From Pseudoalteromonas rubra (GTDB lineage: Bacteria > Pseudomonadota > Gammaproteobacteria > Enterobacterales > Alteromonadaceae), in assembly GCF_005887095.1 (NCBI RefSeq), contig NZ_PNCI01000041.1, forward strand, positions 52,793 to 116,792: a stretch of 64,000 nucleotides of DNA, in the 5' to 3' direction. A model generated the notes under the pieces. That model was not told the DNA's origin. It searched no databases and saw only the letters and a list, made by a program, of their open reading frames with translations. This document shows, one piece after another, positions 19,901-28,934 of this stretch. The first letter of the stretch is position 1. The number at the start of each line of letters is the position of its first letter. The translations under genes were made by a program, and so were the position numbers.

Positions 19901-21073
19901 TAACTTCACATGTTGTGTGATTGCTCTGAGTGTTTCTGTCATACGTGACAAAGATTTTGACAACCGAACAATTTCAATGCTGCCTTGGAGCTGAACATTG
20001 GTGCTAAAGTCACCATCAGCCACTTGCTCTGCAACTTCAATAGACTGGCTAACTGATTGCCCTATCTGCTTATTGATTAGGTATGCGATAAAAGTTGTAA
20101 TCACTGCTGCCAGCACGAGCGCAATGACAGAGAACAAAGACAGCTCAGCTAAACTTTGTTGGTTAGACATGAGGCTGTTGTCGGCAAGTCGTTGCTGGGC
20201 TATCTCTATTTCGATCAGCTGGTTTTTAAGTGCGCGCGTTAGCGGACCTAACTGCTCTTGCCAGATGCTTTCAGCCTGATCCCAATTAGCACTCCGCCTG
20301 AACTCAAACATGTCTCTTACCAGCCCCCAGTATTCGACACGTAAACGTGTAATTTTCTGAAATTGCATTATTTGTTGTTCATCCAGCAATGCCTGTTGCT
20401 GCTGAACATTTAACCAGGCGTCTTCATGCCAAGAGTGATATTCCTCAAAGTCCCTGAAATAGGACTCCTGATTACTGAGTAAAAATGCTTTTGCAGCGCT
20501 CATTGCACTCGCAAAGCTGGCCCTAAAGTCAGCCAGATGTTTTAGAAGCTGTTTACGCTGCTCTCCCGCAGCGAGTTCTTCTTCTCGCTCTATCAACAGG
20601 GTTACCGCATTTTGGATCCGCTCAGCTCTGGGCATTGCCTGATTAAACAGAATTTGTAACCCCGGAAAGTTCTCTTCGGTTTGGGCCACAGCTTCTATTT
20701 TCTGCTGCACTAGCCTGGCTTCGCCCAGCTTTTCTTCCAGCCTTACAACCTGGTCACGATTCAACGCAGATAAAGATAGTCGCTTTATCTTGAAAAGAGA
20801 CTCATCAATGTTTTGCCAGGCTTCGCGTCTTCCTTGCAGGTGCTGTTGACCACCTCCAGCCATCCAGGATTTCAGCTCGAGTTTAGAGTCCTCAAAATTC
20901 GATCTCAGTGCCTGCATATGCTTTACACTGGTCAGTTCATTGCTACTAAAGTGAGTGCTGCTGCGCTCCAGCTCAGCAAGCTGAAAAAGTGCCGTAATAA
21001 CAATTGCAGCGGGGATAACAAAGGCGAGTACAAACCCCGCACTAATGCGCGTGCTTAACGTATTTAACTCCAT
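16919..21073 (-). CDS. hybrid sensor histidine kinase with HAMP, GAF and three receiver domains
   Basis: A 1384-residue protein. Domain order: membrane helix (about 12-32), helical periplasmic sensor of about 275 residues, second helix (about 310-333), HAMP, GAF (about 440-590), coiled coil of Glu/Gln-rich heptads (about 595-685), HisKA (H696 in LANMSHELRTPLNSL), ATPase (N box RNLLSNAFKF, G2 GGTGLGLTVS), and three receivers with phospho-acceptors D1037, D1159 and D1307. The last has the strongest consensus (LVLMDIMMPVMDGFE). It heads a signalling operon with CheR and a receiver-PAS-GGDEF-EAL protein, so it probably controls c-di-GMP. Confidence 0.93.
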   Translation of the reverse strand: MELNTLSTRISAGFVLAFVIPAAIVITALFQLAELERSSTHFSSNELTSVKHMQALRSNFEDSKLELKSWMAGGGQQHLQGRREAWQNIDESLFKIKRLSLSALNRDQVVRLEEKLGEARLVQQKIEAVAQTEENFPGLQILFNQAMPRAERIQNAVTLLIEREEELAAGEQRKQLLKHLADFRASFASAMSAAKAFLLSNQESYFRDFEEYHSWHEDAWLNVQQQQALLDEQQIMQFQKITRLRVEYWGLVRDMFEFRRSANWDQAESIWQEQLGPLTRALKNQLIEIEIAQQRLADNSLMSNQQSLAELSLFSVIALVLAAVITTFIAYLINKQIGQSVSQSIEVAEQVADGDFSTNVQLQGSIEIVRLSKSLSRMTETLRAITQHVKLIENGYYQTDFVPKGEQDQLGKALDSMTKKLRESKLQLESQSWLKAGLSEFSDLLTGARTVTDIYQASVDFCTKHTGAEVGVLYAKEGGGFKLVSSFAYKHRNSASNEFMAGEGLAGQAVLEGKVMCFSDLPADHIPLEIESGLGHSAAKFIVAVPLVDRLQNGAVLGVLLLGNTKPFKAIDIEWLEQSADKQAQALTSAQSRGRLQELLEESQQQAEELESQQQDLKAANEELEQQTQELKRSEEELREQRSQLTQTNTELTERTDTLQKQKIEIENARIELQHRAEQLAVSSKYKSEFLANMSHELRTPLNSLLLLSQSLARNSEGNLTQDQLEDIEVIYNGGQSLLTLINEILDLSKVEAGKLKLISDRVDLHSFVARLKRQFDPVAKEKNLEFKITVSALAPKDIETDELRLEQVLRNLLSNAFKFTEQGYVELCIEPVAGDVRFSSSTLTPDNSLSFVVRDTGIGIEQGMQKAIFEAFQQADGSTSRAFGGTGLGLTVSREFSLLLGGEIQLVSEVNKGSTFSLYIPRHKQPDHEEQGEPQSQPDLPANQVAQQNDFVKAHDDALLAEQQSLSADVMVTTDVRPASAPERNSTILIVEDDSQFASILSDIARKHQFDPLVCSQAEQALNMIQQALPSAVILDIGLPDMDGMMLLDTLKSEPKTRQIPVHIVSGKNKDPKALQKGAIDFLTKPVSLEQLEQVFAKFEVLLQKHIKHLLLVEDDTDACKVIKQVLQQKGLELHVANDGGTAMQVLKQHQIDCCIVDLNLPDISGFELLERMDAESGLTLPPIIVYTAQDLSRDEYHQLLRFTDKIVLKTDHAPVRLQDEVELFLHSVEQQLPPSVIASKQNDIISQPVDLSGFHVLLVDDDLRNTYALSKLLKEQGLAVTMADNGQLALEKLQQSEQFDLVLMDIMMPVMDGFEAMRHIRADISQSLPIIALTAKAMSEDKQKCLEAGASDYLAKPVDINVLISMMKIWLYETQNASDRLH

Positions 21074-21173
21074 TATTCCTTCTCTCTGTCCAGTGCCAGT
21101 CCATTTATTCTTGAAATACTCACTCAGAGTATAGTCACGCAGTCACAAGTTAGGGCAATTTTTTGCCTAAAAT

Positions 21174-22100
21174 TCACCCGATTGATGAGAGAGAAAATTC
21201 TAATCTGAGCCACTCAAATAAAGCCACCATTTCTGGCCGGAGCCATTGGCATTTGGGGGCTACCAGATGGTAAGAAAATGCCAACTTGATTGGTTCAACC
21301 GGGAGTTGCTCTAACTCTCGACGATTCAGGGCATGATGTACAATGTGGTGCCAACCCAGGGCCATACCCTGACCATGTTTGGCCGCCCCTATCGCCAGAC
21401 CCACATGGCTGAAGGTGTTAACACGCGGCACCCGAGCGTCTGATGGGTTAAAGCGATTCAGCCATGCTTCCCAACCAAGATTTGCTGGCGCATCCTCGAC
21501 CCCACCACGATAAGCCAGTAAGGGCACTTGCCCAATCCAGTCTCTGACCGAAGACAAATGAGGATATTGCTGGCGAAGCGTCGGTGAAATCACGGGATAG
21601 GTATACTCATCGGCCAGCCAGCGACTGTCCAAATTAGCAAACTCTCCCCGACCAAAGTGCAGATGACCATGAACCCGATTGCTGGCGAAATCGGCCAGCT
21701 GGTCCATTGCAATCAGCTCCAGTTGAATGGCAGGCAGCGCTGTGTATAAGCGACTGAGCCTGGGCAACAGCCAGTGTTCCAGTAATGAAGGGATCACCGC
21801 AAGAACGAGAGTCTGCCTGTCAGTTTGCGCCTTAAGTCTGGCCTGGCGGATCCCTGCGTTGATTTGTGCCAGTCCGTGATTGACATCCGCCTTTAGTAAC
21901 TTGCCTGCAGGTGTCAATATTACGCCTTTGGATTTTCTGTAAAACAACTGCACATTGAGCTGATGCTCCAGTTGTTTCATTTGGTGGCTAATCGCGCTGG
22001 GGGTTTTGTGCAGGATCTGACCGGCTTTGGTGAAACTCAGCTCAGCTGCGACCACGGCAAAGCTTTGTAGTGCAGTCAGCGAAATATTTGCCTCAATCAT
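21174..22100 (-). CDS. LysR-family transcriptional regulator (GcvA-like)
   Basis: 308 residues. The helix-turn-helix is at about 8-66 ('FAVVAAELSFTKAGQILHKTPSAISHQMKQLE'), followed by a LysR effector-binding domain. The 'LPRLSRLYTALPAIQLELIA' stretch and the 'HFGRGEF' segment match the GcvA/AmpR-type subgroup. The gene is divergent from the OsmC-family gene, with about 100 bases between the starts. LysR regulators often control the divergent neighbour, so control of that gene is plausible; this is inference. The effector is unknown. Confidence 0.85.
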   Translation of the reverse strand: MIEANISLTALQSFAVVAAELSFTKAGQILHKTPSAISHQMKQLEHQLNVQLFYRKSKGVILTPAGKLLKADVNHGLAQINAGIRQARLKAQTDRQTLVLAVIPSLLEHWLLPRLSRLYTALPAIQLELIAMDQLADFASNRVHGHLHFGRGEFANLDSRWLADEYTYPVISPTLRQQYPHLSSVRDWIGQVPLLAYRGGVEDAPANLGWEAWLNRFNPSDARVPRVNTFSHVGLAIGAAKHGQGMALGWHHIVHHALNRRELEQLPVEPIKLAFSYHLVAPKCQWLRPEMVALFEWLRLEFSLSSIG

Positions 22101-22199
22101 GATGTGAATATACTTAACAACAGGTTGAGTTATTATCGCTTTTACTCATAGCAATTCAACTCCATACTGATGTCAGTCATCAAAATCTGGAGCAATAAA

Positions 22200-22664
22200 A
22201 TGTCCCAATATCATGCAACTATTCGTTGGCAGCTCAACCACAATGAACGTTTTACTGAACAACAATACAGCCGCGCACACCACTGGCAATTGGGTGGCGG
22301 AGCGAAGCTCGAAGCTTCTGCATCACCACACATAGTGCCACAGCCATATTCAGTGCCTGAATATGCGGATCCGGAAGAAGCGTTTGTTGCCTCTTTATCT
22401 AGTTGTCATATGCTATTTTTCCTTCACCTGGCTGCAAAATCAGGCTTTGTGGTGGAAAGTTACGAAGATAGGGCTGTTGGCACCCTCAGTGAAGACAGCA
22501 CAGGTAAAATGGCCATGACCCAGGTTATCCTGCGCCCCGAAGTAACTCTGGCAGCACATAATACGTATGATCAGATGAGCCTGAACACGTTACATCATCA
22601 GGCTCATGAGCTATGCTTTATTGCCAATTCTGTTAAAACCGAGGTACTGGTTCAACCGGTGTAA
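22200..22664 (+). CDS. OsmC/Ohr-family peroxide-reducing protein
   Basis: 154 residues from the ATG at 22200, which has GGAG upstream. The motif 'DPEEAFVASLSSCHMLFFLHLA' contains the family's conserved cysteine, but the second canonical cysteine position reads 'HELCFIANSVKTEV' rather than the usual CPxS. It therefore belongs to a divergent OsmC-like branch. Family members reduce organic hydroperoxides with paired cysteines. It is divergent from a LysR gene, a common arrangement for stress genes. The 3' end overlaps the convergent histidine kinase gene by 13 bases. Confidence 0.8.
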   Translation: MSQYHATIRWQLNHNERFTEQQYSRAHHWQLGGGAKLEASASPHIVPQPYSVPEYADPEEAFVASLSSCHMLFFLHLAAKSGFVVESYEDRAVGTLSEDSTGKMAMTQVILRPEVTLAAHNTYDQMSLNTLHHQAHELCFIANSVKTEVLVQPV

Positions 22665-23839
22665 CCGGAAAAATGGATCGTCAGCGTAAATTGCTGATCC
22701 GAATGCGAATGATGCTGCTCCCGCCAGCCAAAACATGTACATACGCGGGCAATAATTTGGGTACCTAACCCCTGACCGTGATGTGCTTGTTGTTGACCCA
22801 CTCGATTGGAAAAGGTCATGCCACTATTATCCAGTGTTACAACGAGTGCGCCTTCACCATGTTGCAGCGCGTTTTTGCCCAGCTGCGTCAGGAGTAAGGT
22901 CAACAGACGCAGCTGAACTGGCTGGCTGACTGGCTCTGTTGGCAGATTCAGCTCTATGCACAGACCTTGTTGCAGCCAAATCTGTTGCCAGCTTATCAGA
23001 ACCCCACTCAGTTCAGTTACTGTCAGACGTGCCTGATCGGCTCGGCACAGCAACAAAATAGCCTCACTCAGCGAAACCAGATCCTGACCTGCTTGTTCAA
23101 GCTGAGTTAATAAAGGTAAAGCATCTAAAGGCAGCTCATCCAGCTGCCCAAATCGTGCCAGCGTATTTTGGATCTGTGCCAGTGGCGTATTAAGTTCGTG
23201 ACTTAAAAAGGCGGAATACAGCCGCTCCTGTTGCTGGGCATAGTCTTGTGCGTAGGCATCAGTGGCGGCGAGAATAGACTGAGAAGCAAACTCTTCAAAC
23301 TGGGCTGGGTTGCTATCTGGTGACTTCAAAGACGCAGTGAGTTGTTCAGACTCGCGCACAATACGTTGATGAGTGGGCCACCATATCAGGGCGGCAAGCA
23401 CAAACAGCGCCAGCGTCAGGGCAATAAACACCACCAGCAGGCTGGGCGAATCCTGCCCGGCAATACGATGTACAATGTACAGCGGTTCGGACGGCATCTC
23501 TGCATAGCGCAGAATATACACATAGTCTTCCCCTAGTGTGAGCAACTGTGTGAATTCCCGAGCCTGTTCGTCAGGCCCCAACCCATGACGCGCAAAAGTA
23601 CGCTGATAGTCTGTGGGCAGATCTTGCCAGTGACCCATCAACTTGCCGGTATCCTCATAAGGTAATTTTAGCTGGCCCGACAGCGCCACCTCCAGATCCT
23701 GATAAAGATAATACTCTGACGTGCCATCCCAGGCATAGTGATAAACCTGACTGGCTACCCAAATCCAGATCAAAGAAAAGATGCTAAACAGCAAAAACAA
23801 TCGCCTGGCCAGATACCACCTGAGCGTTTTTTGCTTCAT
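22652..23839 (-). CDS. QseC-like sensor histidine kinase
   Basis: 395 residues. Two membrane helices (about 11-33 and 133-155) bracket a periplasmic region of about 100 residues. The dimerisation domain carries H214 in 'SAFLSHELNTPLAQIQN'. The ATPase part is short, with an N box 'LTQLGKNALQHGEGA' and a G2-like 'HHGQGLGTQI', but the canonical G1 DxGxG is replaced by 'LDNSGMTFSNRV', so it is a divergent type. The start overlaps the upstream regulator stop by four bases. It forms a pair with that regulator; the signal is unknown. Confidence 0.85.
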   Translation of the reverse strand: MKQKTLRWYLARRLFLLFSIFSLIWIWVASQVYHYAWDGTSEYYLYQDLEVALSGQLKLPYEDTGKLMGHWQDLPTDYQRTFARHGLGPDEQAREFTQLLTLGEDYVYILRYAEMPSEPLYIVHRIAGQDSPSLLVVFIALTLALFVLAALIWWPTHQRIVRESEQLTASLKSPDSNPAQFEEFASQSILAATDAYAQDYAQQQERLYSAFLSHELNTPLAQIQNTLARFGQLDELPLDALPLLTQLEQAGQDLVSLSEAILLLCRADQARLTVTELSGVLISWQQIWLQQGLCIELNLPTEPVSQPVQLRLLTLLLTQLGKNALQHGEGALVVTLDNSGMTFSNRVGQQQAHHGQGLGTQIIARVCTCFGWREQHHSHSDQQFTLTIHFSGYTG

Positions 23840-24516
23840 GGCGTGGTTTCTCTCAACGCTACGCCCTGTCCCTTGAGCGTGTGTATCACTGACGCTTCAT
23901 CCCCCCGGCTCAGATTATGCCTCAGCCGCGTTATCAATGACTTATACATATTGTTGTTCACCTCACTGTCCGGCCAGATATGGCGCAATATTTGGACTTT
24001 ACTGACAGGAGCCGGAGCCTGCTCAGCCAGTAATGCGAGCAATTGCCATTGCTGAGGCGATAACACTATGGTGCGACCGCCTCGCCGGGCAATTTTTGCC
24101 GAAAAGTCGATATGCAGATCACCCAGCTCAAAGACCTGGTTTTGTTTGCTTACTTTACCCGTTAACAGCTTGATTCGTACTGCCAATTCCGGAAGCGCAA
24201 AGGGTTTGGTTAAGTAGTCGAGTGCACCGGCATCAAATGCAGCCAGCTTATCATCCAGTGCCGTTGCGGCAGTGCAGAATAATACCGGAGCGTCAAACCC
24301 CGCCAGTGTTTGTTGCATCAAACTCAAAGCATTACCATCAGGCAATGCCATGTCCAGAACAATCGCATCGTATTCATCAAACGCGGCATTTTTAGCCGCA
24401 ATTTCTTTTGCGCTGGCAAGCGTTGCGGCATAATCCACGTCAATCCCTTCAGCGTTAAGAAAGTCGATGGTTTGCGCAGCCAGAACCGAGTCGTCTTCAA
24501 CCAATAAGATCAGCAT
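23836..24516 (-). CDS. OmpR-family response regulator (QseB/PmrA-like)
   Basis: 226 residues. The receiver has the acidic VEDD, phospho-acceptor D55 (AIVLDMALPDGN) and K in 'GALDYLTKPFALPELAVRI'. The winged helix ('VLSPQQWQLLALLAEQAPAPVSKVQILRHIW') ends in 'VIHTLKGQGVALR'. The output domain is slightly atypical: 'SEVNNNMYKSLITRLRHNL' replaces the usual 'R.VDVHI.RLRKKL'. GAGG sits four bases before the ATG. It lies divergent to the lipoprotein amidohydrolase gene, with 71 bases between starts, and may regulate it. Confidence 0.88.
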   Translation of the reverse strand: MLILLVEDDSVLAAQTIDFLNAEGIDVDYAATLASAKEIAAKNAAFDEYDAIVLDMALPDGNALSLMQQTLAGFDAPVLFCTAATALDDKLAAFDAGALDYLTKPFALPELAVRIKLLTGKVSKQNQVFELGDLHIDFSAKIARRGGRTIVLSPQQWQLLALLAEQAPAPVSKVQILRHIWPDSEVNNNMYKSLITRLRHNLSRGDEASVIHTLKGQGVALRETTP

Positions 24517-24587
24517 TTAACCTCTATACTGTTACCTTGTGGTTACCATGCTATTGATAGTGTATCGGCATCAACGAGGAGTCAACA

Positions 24588-26324
24588 ATGCGAGCAACAA
24601 AGATGATCACCAGCAGCGTTCTGATAGCCGGTTTAGCCCTCAGTGGCTGTAACTCAGACAATCAAACAACGAGTCCAACTACGAAGCCGACAAGCACCCC
24701 GAATGTAGCGCAGACCAGTGATATTAATAGCGCCACTATGGTCTTTACCAATGGACGAATATACACAGTGAATACTGAGCAACCATGGGCACAGGCCGTG
24801 GTGCTGCAAGACAACAAAATTGTCCTGGTTGGCAGCAATGAACAAGCTCAGCAGTATATCGGCGAAACCACACAGCACATTGATTTGCAGGGCAAGATGA
24901 TGCTGCCCGGCTTCCATGACGTGCATATGCACCCGCTTGAGTCAGCCTCGGAGGCGACCCAGTTTACGGTGCCTGCCGCAGCAACCGCCGGAGAGTACAT
25001 AGACGAAGTAGCTTACGCAGCCAGCCAACATCCCACGGCTGCCTGGCTGATCGGCTATGGCCATGAGATATCAACGCTGCTGGAGATGTCTGATTCTCCG
25101 TTGGCGGTACTCGATGAAGCCGTGCCTGACCGCCCGGTGATCATTATGGAACAAACTTCTCACTCTATGTGGGTAAACAGTAAAGCTCTGGCGCTTGCTG
25201 GCCTGTCCGCCAGAAGCATTGACCCTATTGGTGGGGTGCTGGGTCGCGATGAGCAAGGGGCGCTCAACGGTATTTTGTACGACAATGCGGGCAACCAGGT
25301 CATGGAGCTGGCCATGCAGTCACTTCCGGAAGCTGCACAGAGTGACTACCTGGGCCTGATTGAATACACCATGCCTGAGCTCAACAAGGCAGGCATCACC
25401 TCCATCAGTGATGCGCGCACCTACTGGCAACGTGATCACCTGGAAACCTGGCAGCGCGTTGCGAAAGAAGGCAAATTAACACTGCGCGTCGCGCTGGGGT
25501 TATGGGCTTACCCACAAATGAACGACAATACCCAACTGGCAAAACTTAAATCTTTGTACCAGAGTAACCCGGCTGAGCTGTTACAGGTTAACCAGGTCAA
25601 GTTCTATATGGACGGTATTTTAGTCAATACCACAGCAGCAATGCATGAACCCTATCTGGAAAACTGGCTGGAACTGGATGGTAATCGGGGGCTAAATTAC
25701 TTCTCTCAGGCTCGACTTGAAAAGTATATCAAAGCACTGGAGCCTACTGGCTTTGACTTTAACATCCACGGTATTGGTGACCGTGGTATTCATGAAGCGT
25801 TGAACGCAGTTGAAAAGGCCTCTAATGGACAAGCCCGCCACAGAATTACCCATCTGGAGGTCATTGACCCTGCTGATTTACCACGCTTTGATAAGCTGGG
25901 GGTGATTGCCGATGCACAAGTTGCCGGCGACTTTACAGATCCGAGCCACTGGCCCGACACCATCCCCTTAATTGGGGCGGAGCGGGCGCAGGATTTGGTG
26001 CCCATTCGCAGCCTGGTTGACAACAAAGCCACGCTCACCTTATCAAGCGACTGGAATGTCAGCCCGTTTAATCCGTTCATCGGATTAAGCAATGCGGTTT
26101 CTCGTCAGCCGCAGGCCATTACGCTGGCACAGGCGATAGAAGCCTATACGCTTAACAGCGCCTATGCCATGCGCCAGGAGCAACGTGTCGGTAGCATTGA
26201 AGCCGGTAAACTGGCAGATCTGGTGGTCATTGACCGAGATTTATTTGAAGCCACGGCCACACAGATCCGCAATGCCCAGGTAGTCATGACACTACTCGAT
26301 GGCGAAATTGTTTATCAGCGTTAG
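24588..26324 (+). CDS. lipoprotein amidohydrolase, YtcJ-like family
   Basis: 578 residues beginning with a lipoprotein signal whose lipobox is 'LALSGC' (Cys at about 21). The amidohydrolase fold shows metal-binding HxH in 'GFHDVHMHP', further histidines in 'FNIHGIGDRGIHEA' and 'RITHLEV', and an Asp in 'LSSDWNVSPFNPF'. The layout fits the YtcJ group of amidohydrolase 3 proteins, whose substrates are mostly unknown N-acyl or amide compounds. GAGGAG lies six bases before the ATG. A strong terminator follows the stop. Confidence 0.87.
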   Translation: MRATKMITSSVLIAGLALSGCNSDNQTTSPTTKPTSTPNVAQTSDINSATMVFTNGRIYTVNTEQPWAQAVVLQDNKIVLVGSNEQAQQYIGETTQHIDLQGKMMLPGFHDVHMHPLESASEATQFTVPAAATAGEYIDEVAYAASQHPTAAWLIGYGHEISTLLEMSDSPLAVLDEAVPDRPVIIMEQTSHSMWVNSKALALAGLSARSIDPIGGVLGRDEQGALNGILYDNAGNQVMELAMQSLPEAAQSDYLGLIEYTMPELNKAGITSISDARTYWQRDHLETWQRVAKEGKLTLRVALGLWAYPQMNDNTQLAKLKSLYQSNPAELLQVNQVKFYMDGILVNTTAAMHEPYLENWLELDGNRGLNYFSQARLEKYIKALEPTGFDFNIHGIGDRGIHEALNAVEKASNGQARHRITHLEVIDPADLPRFDKLGVIADAQVAGDFTDPSHWPDTIPLIGAERAQDLVPIRSLVDNKATLTLSSDWNVSPFNPFIGLSNAVSRQPQAITLAQAIEAYTLNSAYAMRQEQRVGSIEAGKLADLVVIDRDLFEATATQIRNAQVVMTLLDGEIVYQR

Positions 26325-26332
26325 GCCATATT

Positions 26333-26356
26333 GGGGCTACGGTTAGCCCCTTTTTT
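26333..26356 (+). terminator. Rho-independent terminator after amidohydrolase gene
   Basis: A 7-bp GGGGCTA/TAGCCCC stem with a 4-base loop (CGGT) is followed by six T residues. It ends transcription of the amidohydrolase gene and abuts the stop of the convergent hexosaminidase gene. Confidence 0.85.
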
Positions 26357-28934
26357 AATTTTCCAGGGGGCTAACTGTTGGCTCAACCGGCGCAGGTAAA
26401 GGCAATGCCCGGCCTGCTCGCGACTCATCCGCCAGGACCGCACGCACGGCATTTACGGCATCAAAGTCCAGTTTCGGGTGATAGTTTACCCAGCGGCCAT
26501 TAATCAGTGCCTCCAGTTTAAACCCCGGTATTTCACTGAACAGGTTAAGAGTGCCATCGTCTCGCCGGTTTGCAGCCAGGGTAGGAATACGGAAAAAGCG
26601 CCCCTGACGTGTCAGCTTGGGGAGTTCCCGATAGCCTAACAAGGCCACAAAACGTTGCCAGTCCTGTTCGCGTAACTGCCGATTTTTAGCCTTAAAGTAG
26701 CCACTTTTATCATCAAAAACCCGACCACTCTGATAAGGTACAGCCCAGACAGGCTTATGCCAGGCACGTTCGGCCAGTGCCAGCAGGCGCGGGTACAACA
26801 TGTATTCGGCCTGTAAATCGTCCCTTATCATCTCACTCCACAGATGTCCTTGCATGCCAATATAACCGGCACCTTGTACAAGACCTGATTCTTTGTCATC
26901 TGCACTATAAGTATGCGAAAGCACATCACGCCAGAACTCTGCATGAATTGGCAAATTATCCGGCATAAACTCAAACACTTTACGAGTATCTAGCGCTCGG
27001 CTCGCCCAATGATTACCACGTTCGTGCGGGTGAGACTGATATGGAAAATCAAAATAAGTGACATCCGGCAGTGACAACACAACATCCCAACCCAGGTTAG
27101 CCTGCTGATGGGCAACCTTGTGGCCTTGCTCACTGAGCGTGCTCCAGACATTACTTTGCACACGCTTTGGCATCTTCTCGGGGTCCACATCGCTCAGACC
27201 ATCACTCCAGCCCGCTACTGTGATCCCTTTTTCGGCCACCATAGCAGCAACTTTCTCTATGAAATAGCCGTTCATTGAGGTAATGGTTTGTTCCTTATTC
27301 AAGGCCTGACACGCTGGAGATTCCAGCCAAGCGCCGGCAGTTTCGTCGGCACCTATATGGTAGGTTTTCAATGGCACTCCCGCCATCTCATGCATACGCT
27401 GAAGTTCTGTCAGTACCTTGTCAACAAATCGATAGGTGGCAGGCAAACACACATTTAGCGTGTTGTCATGGTAATGCTGGATAGAAGAGTACGTCGTGGT
27501 GTCGGCATCCTCCACCAGACGATATTTATTGGCCGCCTCAGACTTACCCTTGGCCATCAAAGTGCGATAGCGCGCTTCCATGGCAATGATGGCGGCCCGA
27601 GAATGACCCGGCATATCCAACGAGGGAATGACCTCTATGTGGTGTGCTTGTGCAAAGCGCAAAATATCGCTGTAATCCTGCTGAGAGTAATGCCCATTGC
27701 GCGGCGCCCCCGTGCCCGTTCCTGCGCCCAATTGCGGCAACAGACAACGCGTTTCGCTGAGATCAAGGCACCGTAACGCGCCAACTTTTGTCAACTCAGG
27801 CAGGCCTGCAATAGCCAGCCGCCAGCCCTCATCATCAGCCAGATGCAAGTGCAGCTTATTCAGTTTATACGCACCCATCTGCACTATGGTATCCAGTATA
27901 AATTGCTTGGAGCGGAAATTACGAGCGCTGTCGATATGCAGCCCCCGAAACGCATAACGGGGCGAATCCTCGATGGATACACTGGGGATAGTCAGTGTTT
28001 TCAGGTCCATTAATCCTATTAACGTTTGCACGCCGTAGAAGGCTCCCGCGGCACTGGACGCCTTAATGTCTATGGCGTGGGTGGAACTGTTCAGCTGATA
28101 CCCCTCTCGTTCGATTGACAATGAGGGATCGACAGTGACTCTGACCGGCAGCCCCTCTTTGGTCTGCTTAACGCCCAGTTGAGCAAGTCGTTTACCAGCC
28201 ATTTCCAGCTGTGCCAGATTAACACCCGCCAATTCAAAGTGAACGCCTTTGTCTAGCATAATCCGTCCCTGAGACACTACCTTCAGCTGTCTGGGCTTGG
28301 GAATGACGCCCTGCGGTGCATGGGTAAACTCAGGCGCCGACTGGTGCTGCGCGAGATAGGCAGCGCCCATCCAGGGAGTCTGATCTTTATCGCTCACCCG
28401 TAATTGATTATAGGAGTCGAACGGCGCAAGGTATGGCTGCTGTTCCAGCAAAGTATGCTCATCACGAACCGGCCGCGTACTGGCAATTACTCTGGGGGTC
28501 AGGTTGTGCGATTGGTCCGCCAAGATATAGTTGGGCATAAACTCAGAGCGCGTGATCTGTGAGTTTTGCGTATAAAAACGCACTACGTGCTCATCATCCG
28601 ATGAAAATCCACGAAACGCCGCTGTGGGTGTCAGACGATGTAAGTCACCATTTAAGTGCTCAATCTTAAACAATGCCGACTCAACCTGGTATATAGGCAT
28701 CAGCTGACTGAAATAAATAGCCCAATCAGACCCCGGATAACGCACCGGTGAGCGCAATCTTAGCTCAGATAAATAACACTGTTTAGCAGGTTCTGGACAG
28801 TGTTTTGGCATAGAGTCAATCAGGTGATAACGGACCTGGAGTGTATCCGCAATTTCATTCAACTGTCCTTGCGTCATTGCCAGAGCCGCCGGGGCACTCA
28901 ACAGCGCCATAAACAGGCAAGCTAACTTCTTCAT
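26355..28934 (-). CDS. GH20 beta-N-acetylhexosaminidase (chitobiase type)
   Basis: 859 residues with a signal peptide (about 1-19, ending ALAM). Domain order follows bacterial chitobiase: CHB_HEX N-terminal beta domain (about 25-165), GH20b (about 200-330), the GH20 barrel (about 335-760) and a C-terminal beta domain. The catalytic Asp-Glu pair is D530-E531 in 'YHIGADETAGAW'. It cleaves terminal GlcNAc from chitooligosaccharides in the periplasm. It is the last gene of a translationally coupled operon (4-base overlap with the kinase), with GGAGGG ahead of its ATG. Confidence 0.93.
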   Translation of the reverse strand: MKKLACLFMALLSAPAALAMTQGQLNEIADTLQVRYHLIDSMPKHCPEPAKQCYLSELRLRSPVRYPGSDWAIYFSQLMPIYQVESALFKIEHLNGDLHRLTPTAAFRGFSSDDEHVVRFYTQNSQITRSEFMPNYILADQSHNLTPRVIASTRPVRDEHTLLEQQPYLAPFDSYNQLRVSDKDQTPWMGAAYLAQHQSAPEFTHAPQGVIPKPRQLKVVSQGRIMLDKGVHFELAGVNLAQLEMAGKRLAQLGVKQTKEGLPVRVTVDPSLSIEREGYQLNSSTHAIDIKASSAAGAFYGVQTLIGLMDLKTLTIPSVSIEDSPRYAFRGLHIDSARNFRSKQFILDTIVQMGAYKLNKLHLHLADDEGWRLAIAGLPELTKVGALRCLDLSETRCLLPQLGAGTGTGAPRNGHYSQQDYSDILRFAQAHHIEVIPSLDMPGHSRAAIIAMEARYRTLMAKGKSEAANKYRLVEDADTTTYSSIQHYHDNTLNVCLPATYRFVDKVLTELQRMHEMAGVPLKTYHIGADETAGAWLESPACQALNKEQTITSMNGYFIEKVAAMVAEKGITVAGWSDGLSDVDPEKMPKRVQSNVWSTLSEQGHKVAHQQANLGWDVVLSLPDVTYFDFPYQSHPHERGNHWASRALDTRKVFEFMPDNLPIHAEFWRDVLSHTYSADDKESGLVQGAGYIGMQGHLWSEMIRDDLQAEYMLYPRLLALAERAWHKPVWAVPYQSGRVFDDKSGYFKAKNRQLREQDWQRFVALLGYRELPKLTRQGRFFRIPTLAANRRDDGTLNLFSEIPGFKLEALINGRWVNYHPKLDFDAVNAVRAVLADESRAGRALPLPAPVEPTVSPLEN

